From Paracoccus onubensis (GTDB lineage Bacteria; Pseudomonadota; Alphaproteobacteria; Rhodobacterales; Rhodobacteraceae), in the NCBI RefSeq assembly GCF_003591515.1, contig NZ_QZCG01000003.1, positions 186,001-250,000 on the forward strand: DNA of 64,000 bases. Direction: 5' to 3'. Below the pieces are notes generated by a model. It did no database searches and was not told the DNA's origin. It was given only the letters and a program-made list of their open reading frames with translations. Of this stretch, positions 9,843 through 18,930 are shown in pieces (the first letter of the stretch is position 1; every line of letters starts with the position of its first letter). The position numbers and the translations under genes were made by a program.

Positions 9843-10511
9843 CTATACCAGAGCGTCGCGGAGGCTTTTTGGAGGAGCACGATCCTGCAAAAGCTTCAGC
9901 TCGCTTTCGACATGTTCCAGATGGTCCGCCATGGCTTTCTTGGCGGCTTCGAGATCGCCGTTCTTCAGGTGCAGCAGGATCTCTTCATGTTCGTCAGGGC
10001 CGCAATTATGCTTGTTGGAATCGCGGAAGGCGGCGGTGATCAATGATGTCCGGCTGACCAGATCGCGCATCAGACCACAGAGGAACTCGGCTTCGGCCAT
10101 CTCGGCCAGCATGACGTGGAAACCGCCCGACAGCTTGATGATCTCGCGCTGGTTGTTGCTGTTATTGGCGATCCGTTCCTTGGCGACATGTTCGAACATC
10201 TCGACCAGCTTGGCCGCGTCGAGCTGTCCGGTCAGGCGTTCAAGGACGCGTTGCTCGACGGCAGAGCGGATATGGAAGATATCCTTCGCATCTTCCACGC
10301 CCGGTTTGGCGACGACCGCGCCCTTGTTGCTTTCGATCACAACCAGCCCGTCGCGCTCCAGCATGGCAAGAACCTGACGCACGCGCGCGCGGCTGACCCC
10401 GAAAACTTCGGCGAGTTCGATCTCTTTCAGGCGCATGCCCGGACGCAGGCGGCGTTCGGCGATGGAGAGCCAGATTCGTTCGGCGATCTGTTCGACGGTC
10501 AGCGTTTCCAT
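9843..10511 (-). CDS. GntR-family (FCD) transcriptional regulator
   Basis: The 222-residue protein has an N-terminal winged helix (LKEIELAEVFGVSRARVRQVLAMLERDGLV, split here over residues about 28-57) and a helical FCD effector-binding domain (about 75-210) with the expected Asp and His metal-ligand pattern. FCD regulators usually repress catabolic operons until they bind a carboxylate-like intermediate. It lies divergent from the flavin reductase gene. A near-palindrome ATTGTTGACAAT sits between them, and a perfect version ATTGTCGACAAT precedes the ABC-transporter part of the same locus. It is therefore the best candidate regulator of everything from 10644 to 22032. Confidence 0.9.
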   Translation of the reverse strand: METLTVEQIAERIWLSIAERRLRPGMRLKEIELAEVFGVSRARVRQVLAMLERDGLVVIESNKGAVVAKPGVEDAKDIFHIRSAVEQRVLERLTGQLDAAKLVEMFEHVAKERIANNSNNQREIIKLSGGFHVMLAEMAEAEFLCGLMRDLVSRTSLITAAFRDSNKHNCGPDEHEEILLHLKNGDLEAAKKAMADHLEHVESELKLLQDRAPPKSLRDALV

Positions 10512-10585
10512 TCACGGTCTCGATTTAGAGTCAAACCGTCATAGCTCATCTGGTTTCATGGGGTCCAGATCAAAATGCCATCATT

Positions 10586-10615
10586 ATTGTTGACAATTAT
10601 GTAGACATAATGAGA
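10586..10615. promoter_or_regulatory. Probable GntR operator, site 1
   Basis: ATTGTTGACAAT at 10586-10597 is palindromic apart from its centre and runs into TTATGTAGACATAATG, a second dyad. The TTGACAATTA half recurs at 12138-12147. The site lies 47 bases upstream of the flavin reductase start and about 75 bases from the divergent GntR gene, suitable for joint control. Confidence 0.6.
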
Positions 10616-10643
10616 CAAGAAGACTGAGATTGACGGGGGTGAC

Positions 10644-11261
10644 ATGGAATTTGATCTGACTGAACTGCATCCTCGGGACCGCTACCGGCTGCTGACCAAC
10701 TTCGTGGGGCCGCGCCCGATCGCGCTGGTCACCACGCGTTCGGCAGCGGGCCGCGACAATGGCGCCCCGATGAGTTTCTTCAACGTCTTCTCGCATGATC
10801 CGGCGATCCTTGCGCTGGGCATTCAGCCGCGTGCGGATGGGTGCGAAAAGGATACCGTTGCCAATATCCGGGATACCGGCGAATTCACGGTGAACATGAT
10901 CGACATGGCGCTGTCGCGGACCATGCTGATCTGCGGGTTGGGCGTGGATAGCGACGTGGATGAGTTGCAGCTTGCGCGTGAACAGGTCTCGCCCGGCGCT
11001 CAGGTGGCTTGCCCGCGGCTGACCGCCAGCCCCTGCGCGATGGAATGCCGCGTCGACCGCCTGATCGAATATCCGCGCCGCGTGATCATTCTGGGCGAGG
11101 TGGTGCATATGCATGTCCGGCGCGACTGTCTGGACGCGCAGGGCCGCTATGTCGATGCGGGCACCTACCATCCGATCGCCCGTCTTCATGCCGACAATTA
11201 CATTGTGGCGGATCGGCAATTCGAACTGAAGCCGCCCAGTCTTGATGAAATCGCCAGGTGA
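10644..11261 (+). CDS. Flavin reductase-like FMN-binding protein
   Basis: The 205-residue protein fits the flavin reductase-like split-barrel family: a short N-terminal helix, RYRLLTNFVGPRPIALVTT, then the FMN-contact block APMSFFNVFSHDPAILAL and NIRDTGEFTVNM. Members either supply reduced flavin to a partner monooxygenase or hold FMN for another purpose. No two-component monooxygenase is encoded next to it, so its partner, if any, is elsewhere. The ATG at 10644 follows a GGGGTGAC ribosome-binding stretch. The stop overlaps the region just before the racemase start, so the two genes are cotranscribed. It is the first gene after the GntR operator. Confidence 0.8.
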   Translation: MEFDLTELHPRDRYRLLTNFVGPRPIALVTTRSAAGRDNGAPMSFFNVFSHDPAILALGIQPRADGCEKDTVANIRDTGEFTVNMIDMALSRTMLICGLGVDSDVDELQLAREQVSPGAQVACPRLTASPCAMECRVDRLIEYPRRVIILGEVVHMHVRRDCLDAQGRYVDAGTYHPIARLHADNYIVADRQFELKPPSLDEIAR

Positions 11262-11272
11262 TCAGGTTGCAG

Positions 11273-12037
11273 ATGCGTATTCTTCTTATAAATCCGAATG
11301 CGACCGTTTCGATGACCGAGCAGGCGGCCCGCAGTGCCTTGCAGGTCGTACTGCCGACCACGCGCCTTGCCGTGGCGACGGGGCAGGGCGCCCCGCAAAG
11401 CATCGAGGGCTTCACGGATGAGGCGATGTCGGTTCCCGGCATGCTGGCCCAGATTCGTTCGGCCGAAGCGCAGGGTGCGCAGGCGACGGTCATCGTCTGC
11501 TTCGACGATCCGGGCCTTGATGCTGCGCGCGAGGTGGCGGCGGGGCCGGTCATCGGCATCTGTCAGGCCGGTATCCAGGCGGCGATGATACTCGCCAAGC
11601 GCTTCTCGATCATCACCACGCTGCCCCGGTCGGTCCCGGCGATCGAGGAACTGGTGCAGCGCTATGGCGCGCATCGCCACTGCCGCAAGGTGCGCTGCAT
11701 CAACCTGCCGGTGCTCGAACTGGAAGCGGATATGGGGAATGCGTATGATCTGCTTCTGTCCGAAATTCGCCGCGCCCGGGATGAGGACGGGGCCGAGGCC
11801 GTCGTTCTGGGATGCGCGGGCATGTCCGAACTGGCCCCTGCCTTGTTCGAAGCGACCGGCGTCGTCGTGATCGATGGTGTCATCGTCGGGGTCAAGATCG
11901 CCGAGGCGCTGCTTGGAGCGGGTCTGCGGACGTCGAAGATCAACGCCTACGACTTTCCGCGGCAGAAGATCGAATCGGGCCGGAGAGGCGGCCCGGCCAC
12001 AAATGATGTCCAGACTGCCCAGGAAGTTGGCAATTGA
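11273..12037 (+). CDS. Asp/Glu/hydantoin racemase-family protein
   Basis: The protein (254 residues from the ATG at 11273) begins MRILLINPNATVSMTEQA, the hallmark start of the hydantoin/allantoin racemase branch. It carries the two expected catalytic cysteines in IVCFDDPGLDAAREV and VVLGCAGMSEL. Such enzymes racemise hydantoins or allantoin by a two-base cysteine mechanism without cofactor. A GTG five codons earlier is open but leaves no room for a ribosome site, so I prefer the ATG. With AllE and three amidohydrolases in the neighbourhood, a role in ureide, hydantoin or related ring breakdown is likely. Maleate cis-trans isomerase-like activity in the same superfamily is an alternative. Confidence 0.75.
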   Translation: MRILLINPNATVSMTEQAARSALQVVLPTTRLAVATGQGAPQSIEGFTDEAMSVPGMLAQIRSAEAQGAQATVIVCFDDPGLDAAREVAAGPVIGICQAGIQAAMILAKRFSIITTLPRSVPAIEELVQRYGAHRHCRKVRCINLPVLELEADMGNAYDLLLSEIRRARDEDGAEAVVLGCAGMSELAPALFEATGVVVIDGVIVGVKIAEALLGAGLRTSKINAYDFPRQKIESGRRGGPATNDVQTAQEVGN

Positions 12038-12121
12038 ACACCGGTCCGGGCGTCGTTCTGCCTGCCGAAAGACCAGTTGACGAGAATGCGTGCGGTGATG
12101 GAGGAATTTATTGTAGGCTAA

Positions 12122-12147
12122 ATTGTCGACAATAAGATTGACAATTA
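12122..12147. promoter_or_regulatory. Probable GntR operator, site 2
   Basis: ATTGTCGACAAT at 12122-12133 is a perfect 12-bp palindrome, followed at 12138-12147 by TTGACAATTA, the same half-site found at site 1. It lies 175 bases before the first permease gene in a 284-base gap (12038-12321) that has no gene. This suggests a second promoter for the transporter-amidohydrolase genes under the same GntR protein. Confidence 0.65.
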
Positions 12148-12321
12148 GCATCCACGACATACTGTGGTGAAGGGGAGATGGTCTTGCGAAGCAGACAAAC
12201 AGCCAAAGGGCGGTACAGGGAGAAATGGGCAGTTACGTCCATCCGGGCCATGGGGACGTCATGCGCGCCAATCCGGCGGAGTGTCCATGCTGACACCATC
12301 CGGGGGGAGCGAAGATAGCCG

Positions 12322-13290
12322 ATGCTTGTATTTATCATCAAGAAACTTCTGAACGCGGCGCTGGTGATGCTGGCCGTCTCGTTCCTGGCCTTTCTGATAT
12401 TCCAGCTTGCAGGCGATCCGGTGGACATGATGTCGACCGAGCAATCCACGCAGGCCGACCGTGATGCGCTGCGGGAAAGGCTGGGGCTGAACGATAATTT
12501 CTTCGTGCAGTATCTGCGCTTCGTCGCCAATGCGGCGCAGGGCAATTTCGGCATTTCCTACCGCAACGGGCAGGAAGTTCTTGGCCTGATCGCCGAGCGC
12601 TTTCCCGCCACGATGGAACTGGTCATCGTTGCAACCATTCTGTCATTGCTGATCGGACTGCCTCTGGGCGTTCTGACGGCGATCAAGCGCGGCACCTGGT
12701 ATTCCGAGGCGCTGCAATTCGGATCGATCATCGGTGTTTCGCTGCCCAGCTTCGTCGTGGGCATCCTGCTGATTCTCGTGTTCTCGGTAACGCTGGGCCT
12801 GCTGCCGGCTTTCGGTCGCGGGGACGTGGTCCAGTTGGGATGGTGGTCGACAGGATTCCTGACGCAATCGGGCCTGACGGCATTGATCCTGCCTTCGATT
12901 TCGCTGTCGCTTTATCAGGTGACGCTGATCATGCGGCTGGTGCGGGCCGAGATGCTTGAAGTGATGCGTTCGGATTATGTCAAATTCGCCCGGGCGCGTG
13001 GCATCCCGCGTCACCGGATCTATTTCCGCCATGCCCTGCGTAACTGCCTGATGCCGGTCGTCACGCTGACCGCGATGAATATCGGCACGCTGATCGCCTT
13101 CGCCCTGATCACCGAAACGGTGTTCCAGTGGCCGGGCATGGGGATGCTGTTCATCCAGGCCGTCACCTTCATCGATATCCCGGTGATGGCGGCATATCTG
13201 TGCATCGTTGCCTTCATCTTCGTACTTCTGAACACCATGGTCGACATCAGTTACGCGATGATCGATCCGCGCCTGCGCAACGCGAAATAG
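12322..13290 (+). CDS. ABC transporter permease (DppB/OppB family)
   Basis: This 322-residue inner-membrane permease has about six hydrophobic segments, the N-terminal LVFIIKKLLNAALVMLAVSF typical of DppB-like proteins, and the EAA loop RARGIPRHRIYFRHALRN (residues about 215-232) that contacts the ATPase. It pairs with the permease gene 11 bases downstream. Together with the two ATPases and the family 5 binding protein this makes a complete importer of the peptide/nickel/opine class. The interleaved amidohydrolase genes indicate that the cargo is a ring or amide compound rather than a peptide. Confidence 0.92.
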   Translation: MLVFIIKKLLNAALVMLAVSFLAFLIFQLAGDPVDMMSTEQSTQADRDALRERLGLNDNFFVQYLRFVANAAQGNFGISYRNGQEVLGLIAERFPATMELVIVATILSLLIGLPLGVLTAIKRGTWYSEALQFGSIIGVSLPSFVVGILLILVFSVTLGLLPAFGRGDVVQLGWWSTGFLTQSGLTALILPSISLSLYQVTLIMRLVRAEMLEVMRSDYVKFARARGIPRHRIYFRHALRNCLMPVVTLTAMNIGTLIAFALITETVFQWPGMGMLFIQAVTFIDIPVMAAYLCIVAFIFVLLNTMVDISYAMIDPRLRNAK

Positions 13291-13301
13291 GGGATCATCC
13301 C

Positions 13302-14243
13302 ATGGCCGATACCGATACGATATCCGTACGCCCCTCGCGGTTTTCCCGTGCAAGATCCAGTGACCTGTGGTGGTCCTTTACCCATTCGCTCTCGGCGCGG
13401 ATCGCGCTGGCGATCCTGCTGCTGCTGATCGTCACCGCCTTTCTGGCGCCACTGATCGCCCCACAGAACCCCTATGATCCGGCGCAGCTGGACATGTGGA
13501 AATCAGAGCTGCCGCCAATCTGGCTGGATGGTTCCGAATGGCCCTATCTTCTGGGCACCGATACGCAGGGCCGGGACATGCTGTCGGTGATGCTTTACGG
13601 CACGCGGACATCGGTGATGATCGGCATCGTCTCGGTCGCGCTGTCGCTGATGATCGGGCTGACAATCGGTCTGGTCGCGGGATATTTCGGCGGCATCCTG
13701 GACAATATCCTGATGCGGATCGGCGATGTGGTCCTGTCGATCCCGACGATCCTGATCGCGATCCTGGTTTCGGCCGTGGTGCGCCAGATGCTGCCGCCCG
13801 ACCTGCGGGAAATCGGCGCGTCGGCCGTGCTGATATTGGCGATCACCATCTCTGGCTGGGTGCAATATGCCCGGACCGTCCGCGCCCAAAGCATTGTCGA
13901 GAAGGGCAAGGAATATGTGATGGCGGCAAAGCTGCTGAACGTCTCGTCGCGGCGGATCATGGCGCGGCACATCCTGCCCAATACGCTGACCCCGGTGCTG
14001 GTCGCCGCCACGCTCAGCTTTGGCATGGCCATCCTGACCGAAGCGACGCTGTCCTTTCTGGGCATCGGTATGCCTCCGGGGCAGCCCTCTCTGGGGACGC
14101 TGATCCGCATCGGCAATCAGTACCTGTTCTCGGGCATGTGGTGGATCGTGATCTTCCCGGTGCTGCAATTGTCGCTGCTGGTCATCTCGGTGAACCTGCT
14201 GGGCGACTGGCTGCGCGACGCCCTTAATCCAAAGCTGAGGTAA
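13302..14243 (+). CDS. ABC transporter permease (DppC/OppC family)
   Basis: The 313-residue second permease starts at the ATG at 13302 (MADTDTISV). It has the DppC layout: a cytoplasmic N-terminus, a first helix (ALAILLLLIVTAFLAPLIAP, about residues 38-57), the LLGTDTQGRDMLSVMLYGTR motif and the ABC transporter core, with the EAA-type loop AAKLLNVSSRRIMARHILPN. It forms the translocation channel with the upstream DppB-like protein. The gap to the following amidohydrolase is seven bases, so transport and hydrolysis genes are one operon. Confidence 0.92.
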   Translation: MADTDTISVRPSRFSRARSSDLWWSFTHSLSARIALAILLLLIVTAFLAPLIAPQNPYDPAQLDMWKSELPPIWLDGSEWPYLLGTDTQGRDMLSVMLYGTRTSVMIGIVSVALSLMIGLTIGLVAGYFGGILDNILMRIGDVVLSIPTILIAILVSAVVRQMLPPDLREIGASAVLILAITISGWVQYARTVRAQSIVEKGKEYVMAAKLLNVSSRRIMARHILPNTLTPVLVAATLSFGMAILTEATLSFLGIGMPPGQPSLGTLIRIGNQYLFSGMWWIVIFPVLQLSLLVISVNLLGDWLRDALNPKLR

Positions 14244-14250
14244 TCCACGC

Positions 14251-15438
14251 ATGTCCAATCTGCTGTTGAAGAATATTCGTCCGCTGGGCGCTGATGCTAC
14301 AGACCTGTTGATCCGGAACGGCGTGATCGCCGAAATCGGGCGGATCAAGGCGGTGGATGGCGTTACCGTCGAGGATGGGGGCAATGCGATCCTCTGGCCG
14401 GGCCTGATCGACGCCCATACCCATCTGGACAAGACCACCTGGGGCATGGACTGGCACGAGAACGACCGCGAGGCCGTGTTGCGAAGCCGGATCGATTTCG
14501 AACGCGAGAACCGGATCGGGATCGGCATCGATCCGCACCGGCAATCCATGCGGCACGCGATCGGGCTGGCGGCGCATGGTGCAAGCCATATCCGCAGCCA
14601 TGTCGACATCGATCCCACCCACGGGTTGCGGCTGGTCGAAGGTGTGCAGGAAACGCGCGAGAAACTGCGCGGCATCATCGATATCGAGATTGTGGCCTTT
14701 CCCCAGTCCGGCCTGATGGTCATGCCCGGAACGCTTGAATTGCTGGACGAAGCGCTGGCTTCCGGCTGCGAGGTTCTGGGTGGCATCGATCCATGCGGTA
14801 TCGATCGTGACCCGAAGGGGCAGCTTGACGCATTGTTCGCGCTGGCGGTGAAGCATGGCGTGAGCGTCGACATTCATCTGCATGAGGCGGGCGAGCTTGG
14901 CGCCTTCACAATGGAACTGATCTTCGAACGGGTCCGGGCCAATGGCATGCAGGGCAAATTCGCCATCAGCCATGCTTTTGCGCTTGGCATGAACGACCAT
15001 CTGCGCGTCGGCAGGCTGATCGACGAGATCGCCGAACTGGATATCGCCATCCTGACCACCGGTGCGCCCTCGGCTACGGTGCCCTCGGTCAAGCGGCTGC
15101 GCGAGGCGGGGATCCGGGTGGGCGCGGGATGTGACGGTATCCGCGATACTTGGGGGCCCTGGGGCCAGCCTGACATGATCGACCGCGCGACGGTGATCGG
15201 GATGCGGAACGGCTTCCGCTCGGACGCTGATCTGCGGCTGGCGCTGGAGATCGTCTCGCAGGGCGGAGCCGATGTCATGCGGCTGGAAGGATACGGGGTC
15301 GGTTGCAAGGCCGATTTCACCCTGCTGGACGGGCAGACCGTCGCCCATGCCGTCGTGAACCGCGCGCCGCGCCCGCTGGTGGTCAAGGGCGGGCGCGTCG
15401 TGGCGCGAGACGGGCTTTGCATTGTGGAGATGCCCTGA
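14251..15438 (+). CDS. Amidohydrolase, cytosine deaminase-like
   Basis: The 395-residue enzyme belongs to the amidohydrolase superfamily, CodA-like branch. Metal ligands are visible: LWPGLIDAHTHLDK (HxH, about residues 49-62), IHLHEAGE (His, about 210), ISHAFAL (His, about 245) and GAGCDGIRDTWGPWG (Asp, about 292). CodA-type enzymes deaminate cytosine, isocytosine, creatinine or related rings with one Zn or Fe. The Asp-Trp-Gly block near the C-terminus resembles that of cytosine deaminase. It sits between the permease genes and a second amidohydrolase (two bases apart), so its substrate is probably what the ABC system imports or a first product of it. Confidence 0.85.
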   Translation: MSNLLLKNIRPLGADATDLLIRNGVIAEIGRIKAVDGVTVEDGGNAILWPGLIDAHTHLDKTTWGMDWHENDREAVLRSRIDFERENRIGIGIDPHRQSMRHAIGLAAHGASHIRSHVDIDPTHGLRLVEGVQETREKLRGIIDIEIVAFPQSGLMVMPGTLELLDEALASGCEVLGGIDPCGIDRDPKGQLDALFALAVKHGVSVDIHLHEAGELGAFTMELIFERVRANGMQGKFAISHAFALGMNDHLRVGRLIDEIAELDIAILTTGAPSATVPSVKRLREAGIRVGAGCDGIRDTWGPWGQPDMIDRATVIGMRNGFRSDADLRLALEIVSQGGADVMRLEGYGVGCKADFTLLDGQTVAHAVVNRAPRPLVVKGGRVVARDGLCIVEMP

Positions 15439-15440
15439 TC

Positions 15441-16937
15441 ATGGACCGTCATTCCCTTGCCGCATTGGAACTGGGCGTGCGTCCCGATGGCCGCAGCCTG
15501 CTGACTGCCAATTGGGTTCTGGCCCATGATGGCACCCAACCTGTCATGCTGAAGCGCGGCGAAGTCGTGATCGAGCATGACCGGGTGATCTTCGCCGGTC
15601 ACGGTTTTCAGGGCGAGGTCGCCCGCCGTATCGATTTCGGCGCGGCGTTGATCTCGCCCGGACTGATCGATCTGGATGCGCTGTCCGATCTGGACACGAC
15701 ATTGCTGGGCATCGATCACTTTCCGTCATGGAAGAAAGGCCGCGTCTGGCCGATATCCTATGTCGAGCGCGGCCCCTACGAGATGTATACCCCCGAGGAA
15801 CTCGCCTTTCAGAAACGTTTCGCCTTCGGCCAGCTTCTGCTGAATGGCATCACCACAGCCGCGCCCATCGCATCGCTGTTCTATCGGGAATGGGGCGAGA
15901 CGGTGGCGGAATTCGATGCCGCTGCCGAGGCGGCGGGCGAATTGGGCCTGCGGGTCTATCTGAGCCCGGCCTATCGCTCGGGCGGGATGGTGCTGCACGG
16001 CCCCGGCGATATGCGCCCGCATTTCGACGAGGAACGCGGTTTGCGCGGACTGGCCGATGCCGCTGATTACATCGCCCGGCAGGCGGGCCGTCATCAGGGA
16101 TTGGTGCAGGGATTGCTGGCGCCAGACCGGGTCGAGACATCGACCGCAAATCTGCTGCGGGCGACATTCGAGCGGGCGCGGGATCTGGATGTGAAGGTGC
16201 GTCTGCACATGGCGCAGGGCACGATGGAAACCGAAACGCTGCGGAAGCTTTACGGCACCACCGGCCCGGACTGGCTGGCGCAAGAGGGGTTGTTGAACGA
16301 CCGGCTGATCGCGCCTCATGCGACCAATGCCACCGATCAGGATCTTGCCCATTATGCGCGGCACGGGGTTTCGGTCGTGCATTGCTCGCTGGTTTCGGCC
16401 CGCAGCGGCAGCAGCCTGAAAAGCTTCTCGCGGCTGCGTGACATGGGAATCAATATCGCCATGGGCACCGACACATCGCCGCCCGACATGCTGATGAACC
16501 TGTTGGTCGGGCTGATCGCCTGTCGCATGAATGACGGCGGGCCGGAGCGGATTGCCTGCCGCGATCTGTTCGATGCGGCGACATTGGGCGGAGCAAGGGC
16601 GCTTGGCCGCGACGATATCGGACGGATCGCGGCGGGGGCAAAGGCCGATCTTGCGGTTTTCCGGCTGGACGATGTGATCATGGCCCCTTCGGTCGATCCG
16701 GTGACGACGCTGGTGGTCGGCGGATCGGGCAAAATGACCGATGCGGTTTTCGTGGACGGGCGATTGTCGATGCGCGGCGGCGACGTCGCGGGCATCGACA
16801 TGCAGGCGGCACGCGACCGCGCGCAGGCGCAATACGACCGGCTGGTCGCGCAATATCCGGCGCGGACATGGGAGCATCCCCCGGTCGAGGACATCTTTCC
16901 CCCCAGCTATCCGGTAAAGGAGAGCCAAGATGCTTGA
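15441..16937 (+). CDS. Amidohydrolase lacking the usual HxH motif
   Basis: The 498-residue protein has the ATZ/TRZ-type amidohydrolase fold, with later motifs VRLHMAQG, IAPHATNATD and MGTDTSPPDMLMN placed as expected. The first metal-binding motif is replaced: where most members have GLIxxHxH it reads GLIDLDALSDLD (about residues 76-87), so the HxH pair is absent. The protein may use a different ligand (IDHF follows soon after) or have altered chemistry. The ATG at 15441 (MDRHSLAALELG) lies three bases after the previous stop. Its 3' end overlaps the first ABC ATPase gene by eight bases. The substrate is unknown. Confidence 0.75.
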   Translation: MDRHSLAALELGVRPDGRSLLTANWVLAHDGTQPVMLKRGEVVIEHDRVIFAGHGFQGEVARRIDFGAALISPGLIDLDALSDLDTTLLGIDHFPSWKKGRVWPISYVERGPYEMYTPEELAFQKRFAFGQLLLNGITTAAPIASLFYREWGETVAEFDAAAEAAGELGLRVYLSPAYRSGGMVLHGPGDMRPHFDEERGLRGLADAADYIARQAGRHQGLVQGLLAPDRVETSTANLLRATFERARDLDVKVRLHMAQGTMETETLRKLYGTTGPDWLAQEGLLNDRLIAPHATNATDQDLAHYARHGVSVVHCSLVSARSGSSLKSFSRLRDMGINIAMGTDTSPPDMLMNLLVGLIACRMNDGGPERIACRDLFDAATLGGARALGRDDIGRIAAGAKADLAVFRLDDVIMAPSVDPVTTLVVGGSGKMTDAVFVDGRLSMRGGDVAGIDMQAARDRAQAQYDRLVAQYPARTWEHPPVEDIFPPSYPVKESQDA

Positions 16938-17916
16938 TGCAGGACAGCCCTGTCTGGAGGTCCGCAATCTGGTGGTCGAGTTCCCGAACCGTCACGGAAC
17001 GCTGACCGCGCTGAATGACGTTTCGCTGACGATTCAGCCGGGCGAAATTCTGGGCGTCGTAGGCGAAAGCGGCGCGGGCAAATCGATGACCGGCGCGGCG
17101 ATCCTGGGATTGCTTGAGCGTCCCGGTCATATCGCTGGCGGAGAAATCCTGCTGACGGGTCGCCGGATCGACAGCCTTGGCGACCGAGAGATGGAACAGG
17201 TTCGCGGCCGCGAGATCGGGGCGATTTTTCAGGATCCGCTGACCTCGCTGAATCCGCTGTTTACGGTCGGCGCGCAATTGTCCGAAACCATTCGCCAGCA
17301 TGGACAGGGCATCACGCGCGCGCAGACGCGGGCGCGGGCCATCGAGTTGTTGCGCGAAGTGGGCATTCCCGGGCCTGCCGAGCGGATCGACCATTACCCG
17401 CATCAGTTTTCGGGCGGGATGCGCCAGCGCGTCGTGATCGCCCTGGCGCTGGCCGCGAACCCGCGGCTGATCATCGCGGACGAGCCCACCACCGCGCTGG
17501 ACGTGTCGATTCAGGCGCAGATCACCGGGCTTCTCAGGCGGCTTTGCAAGGATCATGGCACTGCCGTCATGCTGGTGACCCATGACATGGGCGTGATCGC
17601 CGAAACCGCCGATCGTGTCGCGGTCATGTATGCCGGCCGTGTGGTCGAGGTCGGGCCGGTCGAGCAGGTGCTGAAAACCCCGGCCCATCCCTATACGCGC
17701 GGACTGATGGCCTCGATCCCGGCGCTTGGCGCGCGGGTAGAGAAGCTGCACCAGATCGACGGTTCGATGCCGCGGCTGAACGCGATCCCGGTGGGCTGCG
17801 CCTTCAATCCGCGCTGCAAATCCGCAGGTCCGCGATGCTACCGCGAGCGTCCCGATCTTGTTCCCAGCAGTGCTGGAGAGGCCGCCTGCTGGCTTTACGA
17901 AGGAGGCGTCGAATGA
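16930..17916 (+). CDS. ABC transporter ATP-binding protein (DppD/OppD family)
   Basis: The 328-residue ATPase shows Walker A GESGAGKS (residues about 49-56), the Q-loop FQDPLTSLNP, signature FSGGMRQR, Walker B LIIADEPT and the H-loop VTHD. The oligopeptide/dipeptide C-terminal extension has the CAFNPRC and RCYRERP cysteine pattern common in DppD-type ATPases. It powers import with the paired ATPase downstream, whose start overlaps its stop in an ATGA. The start at 16930 overlaps the upstream amidohydrolase gene by eight bases. Confidence 0.92.
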   Translation: MLDAGQPCLEVRNLVVEFPNRHGTLTALNDVSLTIQPGEILGVVGESGAGKSMTGAAILGLLERPGHIAGGEILLTGRRIDSLGDREMEQVRGREIGAIFQDPLTSLNPLFTVGAQLSETIRQHGQGITRAQTRARAIELLREVGIPGPAERIDHYPHQFSGGMRQRVVIALALAANPRLIIADEPTTALDVSIQAQITGLLRRLCKDHGTAVMLVTHDMGVIAETADRVAVMYAGRVVEVGPVEQVLKTPAHPYTRGLMASIPALGARVEKLHQIDGSMPRLNAIPVGCAFNPRCKSAGPRCYRERPDLVPSSAGEAACWLYEGGVE

Positions 17917-18875
17917 CTGCCACCCAAACCGATGCGCTAGAAGTTGTTAATCTCGACCGTGTCTTCGATGTGTCGGCGCCGTTTCTGAACCGGCTGCTGT
18001 ATCGTCAGGGCCGCAGCTACCTGCATGCTGTCAACGATGTCAGCTTCGAGGTTCCCCGCGGCGGCTGCCTGAGCCTTGTGGGCGAATCAGGCTGCGGCAA
18101 GTCGACGGTGGCCAAACTGGTGACCGGGCTTTATCTGCCAAGCGGGGGCGAGTGCCGTTTTGCGCCGGGCAAGGCTGGCGCGCCGCTGTCTGCACAGATG
18201 ATCTTTCAGGATCCCTATGCCTCGCTTAACCCGCGCTGGCGGGTCAAGAATATCATCGCCGAGCCGCTGCGCGAATTGAAACTGCGCCGGAACGATGCCG
18301 AGATTCAGGATCGCGTCGGGGAATTGCTGGGCATCGTCGGGCTGAATGTGGCGGATGGCGACAAATTCCCGCATGAATTCTCGGGCGGGCAGAGGCAGCG
18401 GATCTCGATCGCGCGGGCATTGGCATCCGAGCCGGAATTCCTGGTCTGCGATGAACCGACCAGTGCGCTGGATGTCTCGGTGCAGGCCCAGATCTTGAAT
18501 CTGATGCGGCGATTGCAGGACGAGCTTGGGCTGACCTATCTGTTCATCAGCCATGACCTGTCCGTCGTCCGCCACATGTCCGACCGGATCGCGGTCATGT
18601 ATCTGGGCCGGATTGTCGAGCAGGCCGATACCGAGGTTCTGTTCGCAGATCCCAAGCATCCCTATACGCGGCTGCTTCTGGAAACGATTCCGGATGTAAA
18701 CGACCCGAACCGCAACCGCGAGATCGTCGCAGGCGAGGTGCCAAGCCCGCTTGCGCCGCCCTCGGGCTGCACGTTCCATCCGCGTTGCCCGCTGGCGCAG
18801 GACCGCTGCGGATCCGAACGGCCGCAATTGCGGCAGATGCCGGATGGCGCCTGTGTCGCCTGCCATTTCGCGTGA
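17913..18875 (+). CDS. ABC transporter ATP-binding protein (DppF/OppF family)
   Basis: The 320-residue ATPase starts at the ATG at 17913 (MTATQTDALEVV) within an ATGA overlap. It has Walker A GESGCGKS, Q-loop FQDPYASLNPRW, signature FSGGQRQR, Walker B FLVCDEPT and H-loop ISHD, and ends with the oligo_HPY region (TFHPRCPLAQDRC). It is the second nucleotide-binding subunit of the importer. The binding-protein gene follows after 55 bases, behind a GGAGAG ribosome site. Confidence 0.92.
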   Translation: MTATQTDALEVVNLDRVFDVSAPFLNRLLYRQGRSYLHAVNDVSFEVPRGGCLSLVGESGCGKSTVAKLVTGLYLPSGGECRFAPGKAGAPLSAQMIFQDPYASLNPRWRVKNIIAEPLRELKLRRNDAEIQDRVGELLGIVGLNVADGDKFPHEFSGGQRQRISIARALASEPEFLVCDEPTSALDVSVQAQILNLMRRLQDELGLTYLFISHDLSVVRHMSDRIAVMYLGRIVEQADTEVLFADPKHPYTRLLLETIPDVNDPNRNREIVAGEVPSPLAPPSGCTFHPRCPLAQDRCGSERPQLRQMPDGACVACHFA

Positions 18876-18930
18876 TGCGCAGGGGATAACGCACCGGCCA
18901 ACCAATCAGAAAAACCAACAGGAGAGTTCA

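Noticed and set aside
15726..16967. 413-residue antisense ORF opposite the second amidohydrolase
   Set aside because: Shadow frame with low-complexity Arg/Pro/Gln composition; the sense gene is well supported.
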